Positions 6,063-11,258 of a stretch of DNA of 11,258 nt are shown piece by piece (position 1 is the stretch's first letter; each line of letters begins with the position of its first letter). A model generated the notes under the pieces. That model had not been told where the DNA came from. It made no database searches and saw only the letters and a list, made by a program, of their open reading frames with translations. Position numbers and translations under genes: made by a program. The stretch comes from Oscillospiraceae bacterium (GTDB lineage: Bacteria; Bacillota; Clostridia; Oscillospirales; Acutalibacteraceae), in contig JAQWBK010000048.1 of NCBI GenBank assembly GCA_028706415.1, forward strand, positions 1 through 11,258, in the 5' to 3' direction.

Positions 6063-6590
6063 TTAGGTATATCGCAAATTATATTGTTCAATACAGAAAT
6101 TAATGACTTCAATCGCTTTGGTATGCCCCAGCACCTCATGCACATCCGTTTCTTTTCCCTCTAATGTTTTATAAACCGAAAAGAAATGCTGGATTTCATT
6201 AAATGTGTGGGAGGGAAGCTGGGTTATATCTGTATAGCCTGAAAGTGAAGGGTCACCAAACGGAACCGCAATTATCTTTTCGTCTATTCCCATATCATCC
6301 GACATTTTTATTATCCCGATGGGGAAGCATTGTACCAAGGTCATGGGAATAATGGTTTCCTGGCACATAACAAGAACATCCAGCGGGTCGTCGTCATCCG
6401 CATAGGTTCGCGGAATAAAGCCGTAATTTGCGGGATAGTGGGTGGCGGTAAAAAGAACCCGATCAAGTCTTAATAAGCCTGTATCCTTGTCCAGCTCATA
6501 TTTATTTCTTCCGCCTTTTGGTATTTCAATAACCGCGGTAAAATTATCCGATTTTATACACCCGGGTGAAATATCATGCCATATATTCAT
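6063..6590 (-). CDS. ppa: Inorganic pyrophosphatase, family I (soluble)
   Basis: Hydrolyses PPi to two phosphates in the cytoplasm, pulling biosynthetic reactions forward. The 175-residue protein has the family I motifs: IEIPKGGRNKYELDKDTG (21-38) with substrate-binding Lys/Arg, YPANYGFIPRTYADDDDPLD (52-71) with the Asp-rich DDDDPLD metal site, and a downstream KTLEGK segment (141-146). The length matches bacterial family I enzymes. Start choice: an in-frame GTG at 6600-6602 would add four residues, but the AAAGGAG ribosome binding site abuts that codon, so the ATG at 6588-6590, 11 bases from GGAG, is preferred. It lies upstream of pncB, whose reaction releases PPi, and has its own promoter at 6681-6709. 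Confidence 0.93.
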   Translation of the reverse strand: MNIWHDISPGCIKSDNFTAVIEIPKGGRNKYELDKDTGLLRLDRVLFTATHYPANYGFIPRTYADDDDPLDVLVMCQETIIPMTLVQCFPIGIIKMSDDMGIDEKIIAVPFGDPSLSGYTDITQLPSHTFNEIQHFFSVYKTLEGKETDVHEVLGHTKAIEVINFCIEQYNLRYT

Positions 6591-6680
6591 AGAAAGTTCC
6601 ACTCCTTTCCGCCGCTGGGGAGTTGTGCTGTTTTGGCTCCACCAAAATTTCTGCCACCCATCAATTATTTGTCAAAGTTA

Positions 6681-6709
6681 AGTATATCCTTGTTCCAAAT
6701 ATTTATCAA
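6681..6709 (-). promoter_or_regulatory. Promoter of ppa (and possibly pncB)
   Basis: On the minus strand TTGATA (6704-6709) and TATACT (6681-6686) are separated by exactly 17 bases. The predicted start near 6674 leaves a leader of about 80 bases containing the small hairpin TTTTGG TGGAG CCAAAA. No riboswitch is recognised in it. Confidence 0.75.
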
Positions 6710-6727
6710 GTAGCAAAGCCAATAATG

Positions 6728-6754
6728 AAAAAAGAGCCGCATAAAGCGGCTCTT
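6728..6754 (-). terminator. Intrinsic terminator of rpmB
   Basis: A 9-bp perfect stem (AAGAGCCGC at 6732-6740, GCGGCTCTT at 6746-6754) with loop ATAAA is followed on the minus strand by a run of T. It lies about 30 bases after the rpmB stop and just upstream of the ppa promoter, so it insulates the two units. Confidence 0.92.
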
Positions 6755-6783
6755 GGTGAAAGCATATAGACGCGGGTGTACTC

Positions 6784-6972
6784 TTAGACAGCACGGGTGA
6801 CTTTACCCGAACGCAAGCAACGGGTGCAGGCGTGTATCCTTTTGGGGGACCCGTTTACAACCGCTTTCACGCGGAGAACATTCGGTTTCCAAGTGCGGTT
6901 CGAACGTCTGTGGGAGTGGGATACCCGAATTCCAAATGAAATGCTCTTTCCGCAGATATCACAGTTTGCCAT
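6784..6972 (-). CDS. rpmB: Ribosomal protein L28 (bL28), zinc-binding form
   Basis: A 62-residue protein of the large ribosomal subunit, basic and typical of bL28: MANCDICGKSISFGIRVSHS, then the conserved RRSNRTWKPN and the C-terminal IHACTRCLRSGKV. Two cysteine pairs (Cys4/Cys7 and Cys49/Cys52) form a likely zinc ribbon, so this is the 'C+' paralogue type that can be linked to zinc status in bacteria with both types. The frame is open upstream to 7038, but the ATG at 6970-6972 is preceded by a near-perfect AAGGAGGT ribosome binding site 9-10 bases away and matches the family N-terminus. It stands alone with its own promoter and terminator. Confidence 0.97.
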   Translation of the reverse strand: MANCDICGKSISFGIRVSHSHRRSNRTWKPNVLRVKAVVNGSPKRIHACTRCLRSGKVTRAV

Positions 6973-7009
6973 GATGGTCTGCACCTCCTTTTTGAAATCA
7001 GCAAAGGTT

Positions 7010-7038
7010 ATACTAACAGATATTATTGTTAAAATCAA
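7010..7038 (-). promoter_or_regulatory. Promoter of rpmB
   Basis: On the minus strand TTGATT (7033-7038) and TAGTAT (7010-7015) are 17 bases apart, predicting a short leader of about 30 bases before the strong AAGGAGGT site of rpmB. No Zur-type palindrome was recognised. Confidence 0.65.
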
Positions 7039-7086
7039 GGTTTTTTTGAAATTGCTTTAAAAATATTATGTTATGTTCCCTTGCGC

Positions 7087-7115
7087 TTGTAATTAGATTG
7101 AATTTCCATTATAAT
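7087..7115 (+). promoter_or_regulatory. Promoter of the M50 protease-scpAB run
   Basis: TTGTAA (7087-7092) and a perfect TATAAT (7110-7115) are 17 bases apart, giving a start near 7122 and a leader of about 50 bases. It is divergent from the rpmB promoter. Confidence 0.8.
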
Positions 7116-7172
7116 ATTAAAATGAATACTGGCATGTTGCCAAAGATAATATTGAGCAAGGAGTTATATCCA

Positions 7173-7835
7173 ATGATAATGTATTTAATTCAAAATCGTT
7201 TTAATATTGATTTTATTAATCTTATATTTATATTTATTTCTTATGCGCTTATAATTTTGGTTGCATTACCCGTCCACGAGTTGGCGCATGCGTTCACCGC
7301 AGACCGAATGGGGGACTCCACCGCTCGATGGAACGGCAGACTGACCATGAATCCATTTGCTCATCTTGATCTAATCGGAACCATCATGATTTTTGTTTTC
7401 GGGTTCGGTTATGCGAAACCTGTTCCTGTTAATCCGCGTAATTTTAAGAATTATAAAGCCGGTATGTTCCTAACATCATTTGCTGGTCCGGCTTCCAATC
7501 TTGTTATGGCTTTTTTATCACTTTTGATTCTTCGCATTGTTTTGCTTTTAAATCCTGTAGCCATAGTAATTATTATAATGACGATTTTTCTCAGACAGTT
7601 TGCATTAATTAATATTACTCTTGCGGTATTCAACCTGCTTCCCATCCCTCCTTTAGACGGATTTCGCATTATTTCAAATTTCCTTAGTTCCAAAATTGTT
7701 TATTATATAGAGCAATATCAATGGTATATAACCATGGGGCTTTTCTTGTTAATTGCTACCAGGGGATTAAGCGGATTTTTATCAGTTATTACATTTTATA
7801 TTTATAATTTCTTTTCGATAATTCTAAATTTTTGA
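7173..7835 (+). CDS. Site-2 protease-type (M50) membrane metalloprotease
   Basis: A 220-residue, very hydrophobic protein. The zinc-binding motif HELAH (35-39) lies in the first hydrophobic region. A middle segment has FAGPASNL (103-110), and the second active-site motif NLLPIPPLDG (154-163) supplies the conserved Asp. About five or six membrane segments are visible. Members of this group cut substrates within the membrane; this short form without a PDZ domain resembles the B. subtilis YwhC group. The frame is open from 7068, but the ATG at 7173 is chosen because AAGGAG lies 8 bases upstream and the extra residues are not membrane-protein-like. It is followed after 27 bases by scpA, a common clostridial arrangement. 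The substrate is unknown. Confidence 0.92.
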   Translation: MIMYLIQNRFNIDFINLIFIFISYALIILVALPVHELAHAFTADRMGDSTARWNGRLTMNPFAHLDLIGTIMIFVFGFGYAKPVPVNPRNFKNYKAGMFLTSFAGPASNLVMAFLSLLILRIVLLLNPVAIVIIIMTIFLRQFALINITLAVFNLLPIPPLDGFRIISNFLSSKIVYYIEQYQWYITMGLFLLIATRGLSGFLSVITFYIYNFFSIILNF

Positions 7836-7862
7836 GTATAAACAGTTCAAGTAGGAGAAACT

Positions 7863-8591
7863 ATGGAAACAATATCCTATAAAATTCCCGGCTTTGAGGG
7901 GCCACTTGATCTGCTTTTGCATTTGGTGCAAAAGCATAAATTGAATATTACCGATATCCCTATTGCCGAGCTTCTCGAACAGTATATGAAAACCATTGAA
8001 GAATGGAAAAATGTTAATCTTGATGTGGCCGCTGAATTCCTCGAGATGGCAGCAAGGCTTGTATTTATCAAGACGGCCATGCTGCTGCCTCGTCATGAAG
8101 AGGCGGATGAGATGAGACGGGAACTCAGCGGTGAGCTGATGGAATACCGCCATTGTCAAGAGGCAGCAAGAAGGCTGGCTGTGCAAAACATTAGCGACAA
8201 TCTGTTTGTTCGTGGTCCGGCAGATATTGAACCCGACCTGACCTACCGAAGGCTTCATCCCAAAGATACCATGCTTGATGCCTATCTTGCGGCAGCAGGC
8301 CGCGGGAAGCGTCGTTTGCCGCCACCTGCAAAGGCGTTTAACAACATAGTGTCTCATAAAATTGTTTCGGTCTCATCAAAAATCATCTTTGTGCTGCGGC
8401 GATTATATAAAAATAAGAAAATCAACTATTCAGAACTTTTTGAGCAGGCCGACAGCCGCTCCGAGCTTGTTGCAATCTTTTTGGCACTCCTTGAGCTGAT
8501 GAAGGCAAACAGGATACATGTGGACGGTGACGGTGATAATCAACTTGTAAGCATGAAATCACGCAAAGGCAAATCAAACATTAAAGCTTAG
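7863..8591 (+). CDS. scpA: Segregation and condensation protein A (ScpA kleisin)
   Basis: A kleisin subunit of the bacterial SMC condensin, which bridges SMC heads and, with ScpB, organises and segregates the chromosome. The 242-residue protein begins with the family hallmark FEGPLDLLLHLV (10-21), followed by the helical N-terminal domain that binds the SMC neck (IPIAELLEQYMKTIEEW, VAAEFLEMAARLVFIKTAMLLP). A variable linker leads to a C-terminal winged helix (YSELFEQADSRSELVAIFLALLELMKANRI) that binds the SMC cap. The ATG has AGGAG 5 bases upstream. scpB follows after 37 bases. Confidence 0.96.
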   Translation: METISYKIPGFEGPLDLLLHLVQKHKLNITDIPIAELLEQYMKTIEEWKNVNLDVAAEFLEMAARLVFIKTAMLLPRHEEADEMRRELSGELMEYRHCQEAARRLAVQNISDNLFVRGPADIEPDLTYRRLHPKDTMLDAYLAAAGRGKRRLPPPAKAFNNIVSHKIVSVSSKIIFVLRRLYKNKKINYSELFEQADSRSELVAIFLALLELMKANRIHVDGDGDNQLVSMKSRKGKSNIKA

Positions 8592-8628
8592 ATTACTTTG
8601 GCAATATACCTTGAAAGGTGTGCTCCTG

Positions 8629-9249
8629 ATGGAAATTAGTGAATACAAGGCGATAACCCAAGCTGTGTTATTTTCCAGCGGTGAACCTGTGGAACTGTCC
8701 CGCCTTGCAGAGGTTATGGAGCTGGATGAGGAGACCACCCAGCGAATTGCGGACGATCTGATGAATGAGGTAAACACCGGAAGCGGTGGGCTTATAATCG
8801 TCCGTCTTGATAATTATTATCAGATGAGCACCAAGTCGGATTATGCCGAATATATAAGAAAAGCGCTGGACATCCGCCGCAATACTCCCCTCAGCCAGGC
8901 TGCCATGGAGGTTTTGGCTATTGCTGCATATAATCAACCTGTAACTCGGGCATATATTGAGCAGGTTCGCGGGGTTGACTGCTCTGCGGTGATACAGGGA
9001 TTGGTTGCGAAAAATCTCATTGAAGAAAAGGGAAGGCTGGAGCTGCCGGGTCGTCCGCTGTTGTATGGAACCACCGTGGATTTTCTTCGCTGCTTTGGCA
9101 TCTCATCACTGGACGAGCTTCCTCCACTTCCACAGGATGAACCAGAGATGCAGGAAACAACATTGGATGAGATTATTGAGGATGTCGAGAAGGCCGAAAC
9201 CGAACAGGCCCTAACAGAAGATGAGAAAGGAATGAGGGATACCGGTTGA
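8629..9249 (+). CDS. scpB: Segregation and condensation protein B (ScpB)
   Basis: Partner of ScpA in SMC condensin; it dimerises and binds the central part of ScpA. The 206-residue protein starts YKAITQAVLFSSGEPVELSR, then carries two winged-helix domains with the family motif QAAMEVLAIAAYNQPVTR, followed by RGVDCSAVIQGLVAKNLI and GRPLLYGTT. The C-terminal 40 residues are rich in Glu/Asp and probably disordered. The open frame extends to a TTG at 8611, but the ATG at 8629 is preferred: GAAAGGTG lies 8 bases upstream and the N-terminus then matches the family. The stop codon overlaps the next gene's TTG start. Confidence 0.96.
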   Translation: MEISEYKAITQAVLFSSGEPVELSRLAEVMELDEETTQRIADDLMNEVNTGSGGLIIVRLDNYYQMSTKSDYAEYIRKALDIRRNTPLSQAAMEVLAIAAYNQPVTRAYIEQVRGVDCSAVIQGLVAKNLIEEKGRLELPGRPLLYGTTVDFLRCFGISSLDELPPLPQDEPEMQETTLDEIIEDVEKAETEQALTEDEKGMRDTG

Positions 9250-9902
9250 ATGGTTTACTGATAACTCTCATAATATTTGCATTTTTAATTTTGCTATTGC
9301 TTATCCCGGTTTACCTTTCTGCTTCATTTGATGGTAAACTTGGTGTTCGGGTGCGCATACTTTTCATATCGTTTAAGCTTTATCCCAGTCCTGAAAAGTC
9401 TGAGAGGAAGCAGCTGAAAAAAGAAACGAAAAAAAGTAAAAAGCAAAAAGCAAAGGAGGAGGAACTGTCCCGTTCAGAAGAACTGCTTCGTGACGAGGGG
9501 ATTTCGGCAGTTATATCATATTATAACGAGATGGTTCGACTTATCGGAACGGCGGTTAAACGGTTTATTCGCATAATTGTGGTGGACAGGCTTATCGTGA
9601 ATGTTATTGTGGCGTCAGATGACGCATCCGAAACAGCCCTCAATTTCGGACGCGTATGTGCAGTAATATATCCCGCACAAGCCTTGATAGAAAGCGTTTT
9701 AAATATACGAAAACGCAAGATTACAATTGTGCCGGATTTCATGACCGAAAAGGGATATGTAAGGGGAGAGATTAAGCTTCATATTCTCCCAATCAGAGCA
9801 TTATGGGCTTTAATTATGTTTTTTATATGGTACCTTGGCAATAATACGACAACCAAGAATTTTATCAAAAAGACTGTAAACAATGATGTAGACGGACTTT
9901 AA
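9246..9902 (+). CDS. DUF2953 membrane protein (YtfI-like)
   Basis: A 218-residue protein with an N-terminal membrane helix (residues about 3-24) followed by VYLSASFDGKLGVRVRILFISFKLYP, typical of DUF2953 proteins such as B. subtilis YtfI. A very Lys/Glu-rich stretch follows (about 50-82), then a soluble domain, and a second hydrophobic segment near 178-197. The start is a TTG overlapping the scpB stop (TTGA, 9246-9249), with GAGGG just upstream; the ATG at 9250 is out of frame. The overlap implies translational coupling to scpB. YtfI and YtfJ are neighbours in Bacillus too and belong to forespore expression there; the molecular role is not known to me. Confidence 0.85.
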   Translation: MNGLLITLIIFAFLILLLLIPVYLSASFDGKLGVRVRILFISFKLYPSPEKSERKQLKKETKKSKKQKAKEEELSRSEELLRDEGISAVISYYNEMVRLIGTAVKRFIRIIVVDRLIVNVIVASDDASETALNFGRVCAVIYPAQALIESVLNIRKRKITIVPDFMTEKGYVRGEIKLHILPIRALWALIMFFIWYLGNNTTTKNFIKKTVNNDVDGL

Positions 9903-9922
9903 TTAAGAAAAGAGGTTTAATA

Positions 9923-10363
9923 ATGGCAGAAAACAATTTGCAGGGAATTCTGGGAGTTTCTATGGACAAAATCCGTGAGATGGTGGATGTAAACACGGTA
10001 ATAGGAGAGGCAATATATACCCCCGATGGAACAACCCTTATTCCTGTTTCCAAAGTTACCTATGGCTTTGCTTCAGGAGGTTCCAATATCCCGACAAAAT
10101 CAGCCACAGAGCTGTTTGGAGGGGGAAGCGGAGCAGGTATCAACATTACGCCGGTTGCTTTTATTGTAATATCAAGCGGAGATGTTCAGGTATTGCCAAT
10201 TGTATCAAAACCGGATTCGGGCGATAAGATGATCAACCTTGTTCCCGAGATGTTTGATAAGATAGCCGCTCTCTTTAAGAAAAAGGATAAAACAGAGAAG
10301 GTTGAAGTCAAGGGCGGAGACCAGCCGTCGGTAACAGTTACCGAAACAACAACAAAATCCTGA
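9923..10363 (+). CDS. ytfJ: GerW/YtfJ-family sporulation protein
   Basis: A 146-residue protein of the YtfJ (GerW) family. The N-terminus LQGILGVSMDKIREMVDVNTVIGEAI and TTLIPVSKVTYGFASGGSN are characteristic, followed by a Gly-rich segment (FGGGSGAGINITPVAFIVI) and the hydrophobic C-terminal part before a Lys-rich tail. In Bacillus, GerW is a spore protein needed for germination with some nutrients and made in the forespore. Here it follows the DUF2953 gene after 20 bases, with AGAGGT 6 bases before the ATG. Its presence is the main sign that this organism, or its recent ancestor, sporulates. Family members also occur in some non-sporulating bacteria, so this is not proof. Confidence 0.93.
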   Translation: MAENNLQGILGVSMDKIREMVDVNTVIGEAIYTPDGTTLIPVSKVTYGFASGGSNIPTKSATELFGGGSGAGINITPVAFIVISSGDVQVLPIVSKPDSGDKMINLVPEMFDKIAALFKKKDKTEKVEVKGGDQPSVTVTETTTKS

Positions 10364-10377
10364 TTATATGTGAATTT

Positions 10378-10412
10378 CCTGCCTATATCCTGCATAGGTT
10401 TTTATGGGCAGG
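10378..10412 (+). other. Possible hairpin around the next gene's ribosome binding site
   Basis: CCTGCC (10378-10383) can pair with GGCAGG (10407-10412), which overlaps the AGGTGG ribosome binding site of the following gene. Alternatively CCTAT (10382-10386) pairs with ATAGG (10394-10398), leaving the site free. The two pairings exclude one another. The stems are short, so this may be chance. Confidence 0.35.
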
Positions 10413-10418
10413 TGGTTT

Positions 10419-11258
10419 ATGTTGTTGAAAAAATTAATATTATTTGTTGCTGTGTTTCTCTTTCTTTCGTCCAGCTCAGCTCTTTTACGAGCTGACGGGA
10501 TATTCTCGGTTTCCTCTGTTTCGGCGGTCTTGTATGAGCCCCAGTCGGGAAGCATTCTTTATGAAAAGGATGCTCATACTGTGCGGCCTATGGCCAGCAC
10601 CACAAAAATTATGACAGCGCTGCTTGCTGTTGAACTGTGTCCCGCCCAGCGGTTAATTTCCGTTTCACCCGAGGCGGTAAGGGTTGAGGGCACGGCATTG
10701 GGGCTTCGCGGCGGCGACAAAATTACAATGCTGGACTTGGTGACCGGTCTGCTTCTGGCTTCGGGTAATGATGCAGCCAATGTGGTTGCCTATGCAGTAG
10801 CCGGAGATATTCCATCATTTGCAAAGCTAATGAATGAACGCGCCCAAAAAATCGGAATGAAGGATACTAAATTTGTCACCCCGTCCGGGCTTGACGAGAG
10901 CGGGCATTCATCCACGGCATATGATATGGCGCTGCTTGCTGCCGAGGCTATGAAAAACAAGACAATTGCCGATATTTGTAAAAAAAAATATGCGATAATT
11001 GAATTCGGCAATCCACCGAGGAATATTACCGTAACCAATCATAACAAGCTTTTAAAACTATATCCTCATGCCAAAGGGATTAAGACGGGTTTTACAAAAA
11101 AATCCGGAAGATGCCTGGTTTCGGCAGCCGAGAAGGATGGAGTGCAGCTGATTGCCGTGACCTTAAAAGCGGGGGATGATTGGAACGATCATATCGCTTT
11201 GCACGAATATGGCTTCTCGGCTACCGAATCATTTTTACCCACCCTTCCCAAGCTGCCC
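10419..11258 (+). CDS. D-alanyl-D-alanine carboxypeptidase (DacF-type, peptidase S11), 3' end cut by the window
   Basis: The frame is open for 280 codons to the window edge. Residues 1-25 are a signal peptide (LLKKLILFVAVFLFLSSSSA). All three penicillin-binding motifs are present: STTK (60-63, nucleophile Ser60) in VRPMASTTKIMTALL, SGN (115-117) in LLLASGNDAANVVA, and KTG (222-224) in AKGIKTGFTKKSGR. Such enzymes remove the terminal D-Ala from peptidoglycan stem peptides outside the membrane, limiting cross-linking; several, including DacF and DacB, act in spore cortex formation. Position after ytfJ supports a sporulation role, but a vegetative DacA-like role is not excluded. The ATG at 10419 lies only 3 bases after AGGTGG; an in-frame ATG at 10404 or TTG at 10422/10425 are alternatives. 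The C-terminal domain lies outside. Confidence 0.92.
   Translation, partial: MLLKKLILFVAVFLFLSSSSALLRADGIFSVSSVSAVLYEPQSGSILYEKDAHTVRPMASTTKIMTALLAVELCPAQRLISVSPEAVRVEGTALGLRGGDKITMLDLVTGLLLASGNDAANVVAYAVAGDIPSFAKLMNERAQKIGMKDTKFVTPSGLDESGHSSTAYDMALLAAEAMKNKTIADICKKKYAIIEFGNPPRNITVTNHNKLLKLYPHAKGIKTGFTKKSGRCLVSAAEKDGVQLIAVTLKAGDDWNDHIALHEYGFSATESFLPTLPKLP

Noticed and set aside
6603..6680. Riboswitch in the ppa leader
   Set aside because: Only one small hairpin is seen; no known riboswitch core was recognised.
6973..7038. N-terminal extension of L28
   Set aside because: The open frame continues upstream, but the AAGGAGGT site and family N-terminus fix the start at 6972; the extension overlaps the promoter.
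6797..7060. Plus-strand open frame of 87 codons opposite rpmB
   Set aside because: It is the antisense shadow of the conserved L28 gene and has no ribosome binding site.
7824..8357. Minus-strand open frame of 177 codons opposite scpA
   Set aside because: It is long, but scpA on the plus strand has family motifs and a ribosome binding site; the antisense product has no recognisable features.

Overview
This window looks like an ordinary chromosomal segment of a low-to-moderate GC, spore-forming Firmicute of class Clostridia, probably near Oscillospiraceae/Ruminococcaceae. Reasons: a sporulation gene (ytfJ/gerW) in a scpA-scpB-DUF2953-ytfJ-DacF-type cluster, strong AGGAGG-type ribosome binding sites, sigma-A-like promoters, and a galactokinase of the long GGNHTDHN type. 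The genus is inference. I found no CRISPR array, toxin-antitoxin pair, defence island or clearly novel multi-gene system.

Layout, left to right. Positions 1-457 are the edge of a mobile element: the C-terminal end of a tyrosine recombinase, its terminator, a decayed coding remnant readable only by joining three frames, and a perfect 20-bp-stem hairpin. Next are two minus-strand tRNA genes (CAU anticodon, then Trp). They share a TTGACA/TAAAAT promoter and are separated by a spacer of about 150 bp with a degenerate 16-bp AT-rich tandem repeat. The Trp tRNA's 3' end faces the recombinase, the usual geometry for integration into a tRNA gene.

Positions 998-4495 are a galactose module: an AraC-family regulator (minus strand) divergent from galK and galT (plus strand). 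galK has a clear promoter, and a hairpin follows galT. These two genes give two steps of the Leloir pathway; galE and a transporter must lie elsewhere. Positions 4502-6602 (minus) hold ppa (inorganic pyrophosphatase) followed by pncB (nicotinate phosphoribosyltransferase). pncB releases PPi and ppa hydrolyses it, so the pairing makes metabolic sense. A perfect 19-bp inverted repeat lies between them. rpmB (ribosomal protein L28, minus) follows, with its own promoter and terminator.

From 7087 to the right edge lies a plus-strand run: an M50 (site-2-type) membrane metalloprotease, scpA, scpB, a DUF2953 membrane protein, ytfJ/gerW, and a D-alanyl-D-alanine carboxypeptidase cut by the window edge. 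Spacing is short, from a 4-base overlap to 55 bases, so co-transcription is likely. The set joins chromosome condensation with spore and envelope functions.

The best leads are small: the tRNA-Trp/recombinase junction, the decayed gene next to it, the tandem repeat between the tRNAs, the perfect inverted repeat upstream of pncB, and a repeat-like sequence that appears to supply the last residues of GalK.
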